From NCBI GenBank assembly GCA_020056865.1, contig JAGVGX010000130.1:1-5576 (forward strand): a stretch of DNA of 5,576 bases, written 5' to 3'. The notes under the pieces are model-generated. The model was not told the DNA's origin and did no database searches. It saw only the letters and a program-made list of their open reading frames with translations. Made by a program: the position numbers and the translations under genes. This DNA is from Desulfobacterales bacterium (GTDB lineage: Bacteria > Desulfobacterota > Desulfobacteria > Desulfobacterales > BuS5). Below, piece by piece: positions 1-5,539 of this stretch (its first letter is position 1; each line of letters opens with the position of its first letter).

Positions 1-938
1 AACAGCATGCCTACAGGTCCTAAAATCCATCCCCAGAATATAAGAGACAGAAAAACCACAAGCGTAGAAAGCCCCAGGCCGCGACCCATAAAACGAGGTT
101 CAATAACGCTGCCCAACAACAGGTCTATTATAAAATAACCGGCAGCCACCAGTAATGCACTCGCAGGATTAAGCTGTATCATGGCAAGCAGTGTTGCCGG
201 AACTGCCGCGATAATCGAACCGATATTGGGAACATAGTTCATTATAAACGCTAAAACACCCCAAAGTAAAGCGTAATCAACACCGATGAAAAACAGAAGT
301 ATGGTTACAAGCGCTCCGGTTGCAAGGCTGACGCTCGTTTTAATAACCATATACTGCTTAACATTACTTATAAAATCGTCAAAAGGCTTCAAGGACATTT
401 CATGCCTATTTACTGTTTTTATCAGTTTTTCAGGGAAACTTGAAGCTTCTAACAAAATAAAAATGACCGTCATCAAAATTAAAAACACATTGGCAAGCGC
501 ATTGCCGAGGGCATTAAGCAAAGCTGCTGTAAGTTTCATAGCTGCACTCGGATTAAACATATCAGCAAGTTCAAAACCCGATGTTTCGAGTCCTGTCTTG
601 TTGATCCATGCTATTATTGAAACGGTTTGTTGCTTTAGTTTGGCTTCATAGATGGGGATGTTTTTTGAAAAATTCTTTACGGATGACCCAATAAGGCCAC
701 CCAGAAGCAGCCCGATACAAAGGACAGCCAGTATCACGATCAATAATGAAAGCCATTTGGGAAGACCTTTATTTTGCATCCAGAATAGAAACGGTGTGCA
801 AATAATAGCAATGAAAGCTGATAAAAGGAAAGGAACAAGGATCGCTTTAGCTGAACTCATCCCTGCCACAACGATAACAAACGCTGCCATGGTGATCAGT
901 ATCCGTGATGTTTGAGCCTGGGGTTTGGTTTCATTCAT
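1..938 (-). CDS. AI-2E/PerM-family transporter, C-terminus cut off by window edge
   Basis: Reading the minus strand from the ATG at 938-936 gives 312 uninterrupted codons to the window edge with no stop. The protein is strongly hydrophobic: paired N-terminal membrane segments (about residues 15-52), another at 62-86, a soluble amphipathic stretch (about 87-147), then segments near 148-165, 203-221, 223-252, 258-278 and 288-312. The C-terminal half carries the hallmarks of the AI-2E transporter family (PF01594; PerM, YdiK, TqsA): NYVPNIGSIIAAVPA (234-248), then SVIEPRFMGRGLGLST (277-292) and the WGWILGPVGM segment at the edge. Family members usually have about 340-370 residues, so roughly 30-60 are missing. 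The substrate cannot be assigned: the family includes AI-2 exporters, Na+/H+ antiporters and many uncharacterised members. The start fits a hydrophilic N-terminus; an AAGGA at 955-951 lies about 12 nt upstream, which is long for a Shine-Dalgarno. It is divergent from the ABC genes. The family call is firm, the function open. Confidence 0.93.
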   Translation of the reverse strand, partial: MNETKPQAQTSRILITMAAFVIVVAGMSSAKAILVPFLLSAFIAIICTPFLFWMQNKGLPKWLSLLIVILAVLCIGLLLGGLIGSSVKNFSKNIPIYEAKLKQQTVSIIAWINKTGLETSGFELADMFNPSAAMKLTAALLNALGNALANVFLILMTVIFILLEASSFPEKLIKTVNRHEMSLKPFDDFISNVKQYMVIKTSVSLATGALVTILLFFIGVDYALLWGVLAFIMNYVPNIGSIIAAVPATLLAMIQLNPASALLVAAGYFIIDLLLGSVIEPRFMGRGLGLSTLVVFLSLIFWGWILGPVGML

Positions 939-955
939 AAATCAAAAAGTTCCTT

Positions 956-961
956 ATTATA
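956..961 (-). promoter_or_regulatory. Candidate -10 box for the AI-2E-family gene
   Basis: On the minus strand a perfect TATAAT occurs at 961-956, with a TTGAGA-like -35 at 986-981 and a 19-nt spacer, longer than the ideal 17. Transcription from it would start around position 949 and give a very short leader that excludes the AAGGA at 955-951. Promoter and that ribosome-binding site therefore cannot both be used as drawn. AT-rich sequence makes a chance match quite possible. Confidence 0.3.
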
Positions 962-1211
962 TGAGTAAATTGCTGTCGTTTCTCAAGAAAATTTCAAAAA
1001 CCAAGGGAAAAATCGACGCTGGTTTCCAGCAATAATATCTGAAAATGCTTGCTAAAACACTTCCAACAGGCAAAGCTTGACGCAAGATAGGATATTTCTT
1101 ATATTAGAAAGTCTATTTTTGTCAAGAAAACTGGGGTGATGATGAACCGGCTTAATAAAGAGTATGGATACTATTTAAAAATTGTTAAACGTGGTTTAAT
1201 CTTCTGCACGG

Positions 1212-1217
1212 TATAAT
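1212..1217 (+). promoter_or_regulatory. Candidate -10 box for the yadGH-like ABC operon
   Basis: A perfect TATAAT lies 20 nt before the ATG at 1238, which would place transcription start near 1224 and leave a leader of about 14 nt containing the weak CAGG Shine-Dalgarno at 1227-1230. No good -35 stands at 17 nt: the best hexamer, TTGTTA at 1182-1187, is 24 nt away, and there is no TGn extension. The call rests on the -10 match and its position only. Confidence 0.4.
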
Positions 1218-1237
1218 TTTAAAAAACAGGTTAGCAT

Positions 1238-2155
1238 ATGATCCCTGCGGTAACTATCTCAAATATAAATAAAAATTTTGGTTCATTGCAGGCGCTTAAA
1301 GATATTAATTTTAACATAGATCAAAATACCTATTTCGGTTTACTGGGGCCCAACGGTGCAGGCAAATCTACCCTGATAAATATTATGGCCGGACTGTCCC
1401 GCGCAACCAGAGGCTCTATTGACATCATGGGATACAATGTCCGATCCAAGTGGAAAAAAGCCAGGCAGTCTATAGGGGTTGTTCCCCAGGAACTGATTTA
1501 TGACTCGTTTTTTACAGTGCGTGAAATGCTGCGGCTTCAGTCCGGTTATTTTGGACACGGCACTGAAAATTATCCATGGATTGATGAACTCATAGAAACG
1601 CTTGATCTTGTCGACAAAACCAACGAAAATTTGCATCGACTTTCCGGAGGCATGAAAAGAAGGGTTCTTATTGCCCAAGCCCTGGTTCATAAACCGGAAG
1701 TTATTGTGTTAGATGAACCCACTGCAGGTGTTGATGTAGGTTTGCGCCAGGTTCTCTGGCAATTTACCCGAAAACTTCACAAGGAAGGCTGTACTATACT
1801 TTTAACAACACATTATCTTGAAGAAGCAGAGTCCTTATGCCAAAAGATTGCCATACTTGATAAAGGTCGTCTAATTGCCATAGATACAACCAGTGCACTG
1901 CTTGAGCTTTATCCATATAGATTTTTAATTATAAAGCCTGCCGAGGATACGTTTGATATTCCCGAATCGATAAAAAACCTTATTGTTTCATCTGCAGGAG
2001 GAACACTTAAATTAAAACTGCACCGAAAAAAAGACAAAATAAGCGACGTTCTTGCAGCGATTAGCTCTTGTGGGATTCATATTGTCGACCTGCAAACGGT
2101 TGAGCCCGGCCTTGAAGAGGTTTTTAGAAAACTTACAGAGAATAATTATGTATAA
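1238..2155 (+). CDS. yadG: ABC-2 type transporter ATP-binding protein (YadG-like)
   Basis: This 305-residue cytoplasmic ATPase powers an ABC-2 type transporter. All nucleotide-binding motifs are present and in order: Walker A GPNGAGKST (37-45), Q-loop Gln84 in GVVPQE, signature LSGGMKRR (135-142), Walker B VIVLDE (155-160), D-loop AGVD (163-166) and H-loop His192 in TTHYLEEAE. A C-terminal domain of about 85 residues follows the core, ending in the GLEEVF element typical of ABC-2 exporter ATPases. Length (E. coli YadG is 308 aa), the LSGGMKRR signature and the TTHYLEEAE block all resemble YadG closely. The ATG at 1238 has only a weak CAGG Shine-Dalgarno 7 nt upstream, but it sets the normal distance to Walker A. 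The stop overlaps the start of the permease gene by 8 nt, implying translational coupling. The exported substrate is unknown; E. coli YadGH is itself uncharacterised to my knowledge. The symbol is by similarity, not proven orthology. Confidence 0.93.
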   Translation: MIPAVTISNINKNFGSLQALKDINFNIDQNTYFGLLGPNGAGKSTLINIMAGLSRATRGSIDIMGYNVRSKWKKARQSIGVVPQELIYDSFFTVREMLRLQSGYFGHGTENYPWIDELIETLDLVDKTNENLHRLSGGMKRRVLIAQALVHKPEVIVLDEPTAGVDVGLRQVLWQFTRKLHKEGCTILLTTHYLEEAESLCQKIAILDKGRLIAIDTTSALLELYPYRFLIIKPAEDTFDIPESIKNLIVSSAGGTLKLKLHRKKDKISDVLAAISSCGIHIVDLQTVEPGLEEVFRKLTENNYV

Positions 2156-2912
2156 CCCCCATGGTATGATCACTCTTTTTTCAAAAGAAATCTGGCGGTT
2201 TTTAAAGGTGTCAGTTCAAACGATTTTAGCTCCGGTAATTACGTCACTCCTTTACCTGCTGGTTTTTGCGTCGGTAATGAAAGATCATATCGAGATTTAC
2301 AGCGGTATTGAATATACCGAATTTCTTATTCCCGGTCTTATTATGATGGCAGTACTTCAAAATGCTTTTGCCAACAGCTCTTCCAGCCTGTTTCAGTCCA
2401 AGCAAAACGGGAGCATTACTTTTGTTTTACTTGCACCATTGTCCAGCCTTGAGTTTTGCCTGGCATATATCGCATCATCAATAGTAAGAGGTTTATGTGT
2501 GGGCATTGGGGTGTGGGTAGTTTCATGTTTATTTGCCGTTCTTCCGGCAAATAATTTTTTGGTTATATTTGGATTTGGTATTATTGGAAGTGGAATCCTG
2601 GGCGGCCTCGGACTTATAGCTTCCATATGGGCGGTTAAGTGGGACCATATTGCGGCATTTCAGAATTTTGTGATTCTGCCGCTTTCTTTTCTAAGCGGCG
2701 TTTTTTTTTCAATAACATCCTTGTCTCCTTTCTGGGTAAAAATATCTTACTTTAACCCTTTTTTTTATTTAATTGATGGTTTTAGATGTGGGTTTCTTGG
2801 CGTTTCTGAAATGTCATTGCTGATGAGTTTTATAATCTCCGGGGGTTTTTTTTTACTGGTAAGTTGTATTTGTATCATCATGCTTGAAAGCGGATATAAA
2901 CTCAGAACATGA
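2148..2912 (+). CDS. yadH: ABC-2 type transporter permease (YadH-like)
   Basis: A 254-residue inner-membrane permease (E. coli YadH is 256 aa), the partner of the ATPase just upstream. About six hydrophobic segments can be seen, near residues 23-43, 57-76, 105-131, 137-161, 172-190 and 222-246. Family landmarks are FLIPGLIMMAVLQNAFAN (59-76), SIVRGL (111-116), and the ABC-2 signature region 171-218, including LPLSFLSGVFFS and FNPFFYLIDGFR. The ATG at 2148 overlaps the end of the ATPase gene by 8 nt and has an AGAG motif 7 nt upstream. The reading frame is open further upstream to 2052, but those 32 extra residues would be read inside the ATPase gene, are charged, and are absent from the family. 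Three T8-T9 homopolymer runs lie in the 3' half, encoding Phe-rich membrane segments. No strong terminator follows. Substrate unknown. Confidence 0.92.
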   Translation: MYNPHGMITLFSKEIWRFLKVSVQTILAPVITSLLYLLVFASVMKDHIEIYSGIEYTEFLIPGLIMMAVLQNAFANSSSSLFQSKQNGSITFVLLAPLSSLEFCLAYIASSIVRGLCVGIGVWVVSCLFAVLPANNFLVIFGFGIIGSGILGGLGLIASIWAVKWDHIAAFQNFVILPLSFLSGVFFSITSLSPFWVKISYFNPFFYLIDGFRCGFLGVSEMSLLMSFIISGGFFLLVSCICIIMLESGYKLRT

Positions 2913-2927
2913 TACCCCATTATCTCT

Positions 2928-2963
2928 TTATGTCAACCATAAATAAAAAATAGGTTGACATAA
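2928..2963. promoter_or_regulatory. BirA (biotin repressor) operator upstream of bioB
   Basis: A perfect 11-bp inverted repeat, TTATGTCAACC at 2928-2938 and GGTTGACATAA at 2953-2963, is separated by 14 AT-rich nucleotides. Known BirA sites have exactly this architecture: half-sites ending in ...AACC and starting GGTT..., spaced by 14-16 nt, with TTGTCAACC/GGTTGACAA-like arms in many non-enteric bacteria. The next genes downstream are bioB and bioA, which is what a biotin-responsive repressor would control. BirA bound to biotinyl-AMP dimerises and occupies such sites when biotin is plentiful. The spacing, arm sequence and context together make the call strong. The birA gene itself is outside the window, so a DNA-binding N-terminal domain on it is assumed and cannot be seen. 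Confidence 0.87.
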
Positions 2964-2983
2964 TACCCTAAAAAAAATATTCC
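2955..2983 (+). promoter_or_regulatory. Candidate bioB promoter overlapping the BirA operator
   Basis: The right arm of the operator contains a perfect -35 hexamer, TTGACA at 2955-2960. At the ideal 17-nt spacing lies TATTCC (2978-2983), a weak -10; AATATT at 2976-2981 (15-nt spacer) is an alternative. A better-looking TATAAA at 2987-2992 is too far from this -35 (26 nt). A CATAAT at 2959-2964 could instead be a -10 lying in the right arm, but has no good -35. In either arrangement a bound repressor would block polymerase. The exact start site is uncertain. Confidence 0.45.
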
Positions 2984-3061
2984 CCTTATAAAATTAGTTA
3001 ACGTTATATTATCTTTGGCTCTCTTGTAAAAAATCAAACCTACAACAGCAACGATAAAATT

Positions 3062-3164
3062 CAATGCGAGCGAATCATTAGCAATGAGGCGTAGTTAACC
3101 TGCGCTGCAATGACGAACAATAAAGCTCAACGCAAAAATTGGATTTTTTACGAAGCCAGAATCC
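3062..3164. repeat. Dispersed-repeat-like segment in the bioB leader
   Basis: The stretch before the bioB ribosome-binding site looks unlike the AT-rich DNA around it. It holds a hairpin GCGTAG-TTAAC-CTGCGC (3089-3105, one G-U pair), a repeated GCAATGA (3081-3087 and 3107-3113), and near its left end AATGCGAGCGAA (3063-3074). The words ATGCGAGCGAA and GCAATGACGAA resemble the ends of short palindromic REP-like elements seen in many bacterial genomes, which often begin with GTCATTGCGAGCGAA. A second weak stem, GGATT (3141-3145) with AATCC (3160-3164), follows. Only one copy is in the window, so the repeat nature is inferred and the boundaries are approximate. Confidence 0.35.
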
Positions 3165-3166
3165 TT

Positions 3167-3172
3167 GGGAGG
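3167..3172 (+). promoter_or_regulatory. Strong ribosome-binding site deciding the bioB start
   Basis: GGGAGG at 3167-3172 lies 7 nt before the ATG at 3180, an excellent Shine-Dalgarno. The frame is also open from a TTG at 3165, but that codon overlaps the ribosome-binding site, so the start is set at 3180. Confidence 0.85.
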
Positions 3173-3179
3173 TATAACC

Positions 3180-4178
3180 ATGCTTAAATTTCTTGATGAA
3201 TTGACATCCAATGTTATCAAAGGCAAACCAATCACTTTTGACCAGGCATGCCGGATACTTGAAATAAAACAACAAAAAGACATTGTTTTTTTATTAAGTT
3301 TTGCAAACGCGATCCGTAATGAATTTAAAGGTTCAACCATAGACCTTTGCGCCATTATTAATGCAAAATCAGGACGATGCAGTGAAAATTGCAAATTTTG
3401 TTCCCAGTCATCTCATTATAAAACAGCCATTGATAAATACCCGTTAAAAGGAAAAGATGAAATTATCAAAAGCGCAAAAAAGGCTGCTTCACTGGGAATA
3501 AACAGATTCAGCATTGTGGTTAGCGGAAGGGATGTTAAGGATAAAAAAGAGTGGGAATCGATATGCCAAACAGTTTCTGAAATGTCTTCTATTAGCAACC
3601 TGAACGTGTGCGCTTCCTTAGGCACCCTTACCAGAAAAGCTGCGAAAGAATTAAAAGATGCAGGTCTTGAAAGATATCATCATAACCTTGAAACCGCAGA
3701 AAGCTATTTTTCTGAAATCTGCACCACCCATGCATACCAGGACAGGGTTGATACGGTAACAGCAGCAAAGGCAGAAGGATTACAGGTATGTAGCGGGGGG
3801 CTGTTCGGCCTTGGAGAGACAAACAAGCAGATTGTAGAGCTTGCCTTTGCATTAAAAGCCCTGGATGTCGATGCCATTCCCTTAAACTTTCTAAACCCGA
3901 TACCCAATACCCCTTTTGAAAATGCGCTGCCGCGCCTGCCTATGGACATATTTAAAATTATAGCCTTGTTCAGGTTTTTAAACCCAACAAAAGGGATACG
4001 GATTTGCGGAGGCCGACAAATTAATTTACGCAATACGCAGGCCCTTATATTTATGGCAGGCGCTGATGCTGTTATGACCGGTGACTATCTGACAACGTCG
4101 GGAAGTGACACAAAAGATGATCTTCAAATGATAAAAGACATCATGCTTGAAGCAGGTTTGCAGGGAGAACAACAATGA
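3180..4178 (+). CDS. bioB: Biotin synthase BioB (radical SAM), anaerobe-type cysteine set
   Basis: BioB inserts sulfur into dethiobiotin to form biotin, the last pathway step, using SAM-derived radicals; it is cytosolic and normally dimeric. The 332-residue protein has the radical-SAM cluster motif CxxxCxxC at Cys67, Cys71 and Cys74 (GRCSENCKFCSQS), followed by family blocks CASLGTL (144-150), RYHHNLET (165-172), VCSGGLFGLGET (203-214) and CGGRQ (276-280). By hand alignment with E. coli BioB, the [2Fe-2S] ligands Cys128, Cys188 and Arg260 correspond to Cys144, Cys204 and Arg279, but Cys97 is replaced by Ser111 (NRFSIVVSGR). Two further cysteines stand at family-conserved places: Cys181 (EICTTH) and Cys276 (RICGGR). 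This pattern resembles, from memory, BioBs of strict anaerobes thought to use a different auxiliary cluster. Start ATG 3180 has GGGAGG upstream. The gene follows a BirA operator and overlaps bioA by 4 nt. Confidence 0.96.
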   Translation: MLKFLDELTSNVIKGKPITFDQACRILEIKQQKDIVFLLSFANAIRNEFKGSTIDLCAIINAKSGRCSENCKFCSQSSHYKTAIDKYPLKGKDEIIKSAKKAASLGINRFSIVVSGRDVKDKKEWESICQTVSEMSSISNLNVCASLGTLTRKAAKELKDAGLERYHHNLETAESYFSEICTTHAYQDRVDTVTAAKAEGLQVCSGGLFGLGETNKQIVELAFALKALDVDAIPLNFLNPIPNTPFENALPRLPMDIFKIIALFRFLNPTKGIRICGGRQINLRNTQALIFMAGADAVMTGDYLTTSGSDTKDDLQMIKDIMLEAGLQGEQQ

Positions 4179-5539
4179 ATGAACCAGGTATAAACATGCA
4201 GCTTGAAAAGGATGATAAAAAGTATATATGGCATCCATTTACACAGATGAAAGATTACGCCAAAGAACGGCCGCTTATTATTGAAAAAGGTAAAGGATCT
4301 TTTCTTTTTGATATTTACGGGAATAAATATTTAGACGGCATATCTTCCTTATGGGTTACCACCCACGGCCACAGAAAAAAAGAGATCGATGACGCCATAA
4401 TCGAGCAGATAGAAAAAGTTTCCCACTCAACACTTCTCGGCTTGTCTCATCCCAAAGCGATTGAATTAGCAAAAAAACTGGTAGACATTACACCTGCTGG
4501 GCTGGAAAAAGTATTTTATTCTGAAAGCGGCTCTACAGCCGTAGAAATTGCACTGAAAATTGCATTTCAATACTGGGCGCAGGCCGGCGAAGGCTCTGTA
4601 ACAAAACAAAAATTTATATCACTGGTTAATGCATACCACGGGGATACAATCGGAAGTGTAAGTGTTGGCGGCATGGATCTGTTTCATCAAATCTATCAGC
4701 CCTTGCTTTTTGAAACCATAAAAGCCCAGCCGGCTTATTGCTACCGCTGCAGTCTAAGTAAAACACAGGCATCTTGCAGTCTTGAGTGTTTAACGCAACT
4801 GGAAGAAACCATAAAAAAACACCACAAAGAGACAGCCGCCCTTATTATTGAACCTATGGTTCAAGGCGCTGCCGGCATGCTGGTTTATCCTTCGGGGTAT
4901 TTAAAGCAGGTGCGATCACTCTGCACAAAATACAATATTCTGATGATCGCAGATGAGGTGGCTGTTGGATTTGGCAGAACAGGCAGAATGTTTGCCTGTG
5001 AGCATGAAGATGTGCTCCCTGATATCATGACAATAGGCAAAGGATTAACCGGCGGATATCTTCCTCTTGCCGCCACCTTGACAACCGAAAAGATTTATAA
5101 TGCTTTTTTAGGAGAAGTTGATGAGTTTAAAACCTTTTTTCATGGCCATACATATACGGGAAATCCTTTAGGATGTGCTGCAGCAATAGCAAATCTGAAT
5201 ATTTTTGAACAAGAAAAGACCCTTGAAATGCTTGCAGAAAAAATAGAAGTTTTTAAAAGCAGGCTTCAAGCGTTTTATAACCTTGAACATGTTGGAGATA
5301 TAAGGCAGCTCGGATTAATGGCCGGCATAGAGCTGGTAGCCAAAAAAGACACCAAAGAAGCATATCAACCGACCGACAAAATCGGTATCAAGGTAATCAT
5401 GGATGCAAGAAAAAAAGGCGTTATTCTGCGACCATTAGGAGACGTAATTGTGCTGATGCCACCGTTAAGCATTTCAATAGAGGAGCTCCATCAACTGCTT
5501 GATGTGACATTTGATTCCATAAAAGCGATTACCTTGTAA
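4175..5539 (+). CDS. bioA: Adenosylmethionine-8-amino-7-oxononanoate aminotransferase BioA (DAPA synthase)
   Basis: BioA is a PLP-dependent class III aminotransferase that converts KAPA to 7,8-diaminopelargonate, the antepenultimate intermediate of biotin synthesis. Its 454 residues match the family length. Visible landmarks are the substrate-site opening YIWHPFTQMKDY (17-28), DGISSLW (54-60), the PLP phosphate loop SESGSTAVE (116-124), Tyr154-His155 in AYHGDT, Asp260 (PLP pyridine N) in IADEVAVGFGRTG, the Schiff-base Lys289 in TIGKGLTGGYLP, FFHGHTYTGNPLG (321-333) and LRPLGDV (418-424). These blocks resemble Bacillus subtilis BioA closely, including SSLW where E. coli has SSWW. A cysteine-rich insertion, Cys189, Cys192, Cys201 and Cys205, lies between the YHGDT and EPMVQG blocks. 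The ATG at 4175 overlaps the bioB stop as ATGA and has GGGAG 7 nt upstream. A second in-frame ATG at 4196 is a weaker alternative. The amino donor (SAM or lysine) cannot be settled from sequence. Confidence 0.96.
   Translation: MNEPGINMQLEKDDKKYIWHPFTQMKDYAKERPLIIEKGKGSFLFDIYGNKYLDGISSLWVTTHGHRKKEIDDAIIEQIEKVSHSTLLGLSHPKAIELAKKLVDITPAGLEKVFYSESGSTAVEIALKIAFQYWAQAGEGSVTKQKFISLVNAYHGDTIGSVSVGGMDLFHQIYQPLLFETIKAQPAYCYRCSLSKTQASCSLECLTQLEETIKKHHKETAALIIEPMVQGAAGMLVYPSGYLKQVRSLCTKYNILMIADEVAVGFGRTGRMFACEHEDVLPDIMTIGKGLTGGYLPLAATLTTEKIYNAFLGEVDEFKTFFHGHTYTGNPLGCAAAIANLNIFEQEKTLEMLAEKIEVFKSRLQAFYNLEHVGDIRQLGLMAGIELVAKKDTKEAYQPTDKIGIKVIMDARKKGVILRPLGDVIVLMPPLSISIEELHQLLDVTFDSIKAITL

Larger units (their letters stand above)
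939..1237. other. Divergent intergenic region
   Basis: About 300 bases separate the start of the minus-strand transporter gene from the plus-strand ABC ATPase. The region holds the two candidate -10 boxes listed separately, a small perfect hairpin GCTGG-TTT-CCAGC at 1018-1030, and an AT-rich hairpin TTTCT/AGAAA with a 6-nt loop at 1095-1110 followed by a short T-run at 1116-1120. Neither hairpin is a convincing terminator, and no gene would need termination here. A 25-codon ORF at 1139-1216 is discussed in the findings and not annotated as a gene. No tRNA, riboswitch or mobile-element remnant was recognised. Confidence 0.6.

Noticed and set aside
286..915. Plus-strand ORFs at 286-651 and 652-915
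   Set aside because: They are antisense to the AI-2E-family gene, which has 312 open codons with clear family motifs on the minus strand. The plus-strand translations show no recognisable domain.
1018..1030. GCTGG-TTT-CCAGC hairpin as a terminator
   Set aside because: Only 5 bp with no adjacent T-run on the plus strand. On the minus strand a T5 follows after a short gap, but no gene precedes it there.
1193..1207. Possible sigma-54 promoter (GG...GC) before yadG
   Set aside because: The GG and GC dinucleotides are 11 nt apart, not the required 10, and the flanking consensus bases are missing.
1340..1690. Minus-strand ORF inside the ABC ATPase gene
   Set aside because: It is the shadow of the Walker A to signature region of an unmistakable ATPase on the plus strand.
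2052..2147. Upstream extension of the permease gene to an ATG at 2052
   Set aside because: The 32 extra residues would be encoded within the ATPase gene in another frame, are not hydrophobic, and would make the protein longer than its family. ATG 2148 has a suitable AGAG upstream.
2928..2970. Inverted repeat after yadH as a rho-independent terminator
   Set aside because: The loop is 14 nt, the stem is not GC-rich, and no T-run follows the right arm on the plus strand. The arm sequence and spacing fit a BirA operator far better.
3165..3179. TTG start for bioB at 3165
   Set aside because: It overlaps the GGGAGG ribosome-binding site that is ideally placed for the ATG at 3180.
3078..5076. Minus-strand ORFs opposite bioB and bioA (several between 3078 and 5076)
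   Set aside because: All lie antisense to conserved catalytic blocks of bioB or bioA, or in the bioB leader, and their translations show no domain or plausible start context.
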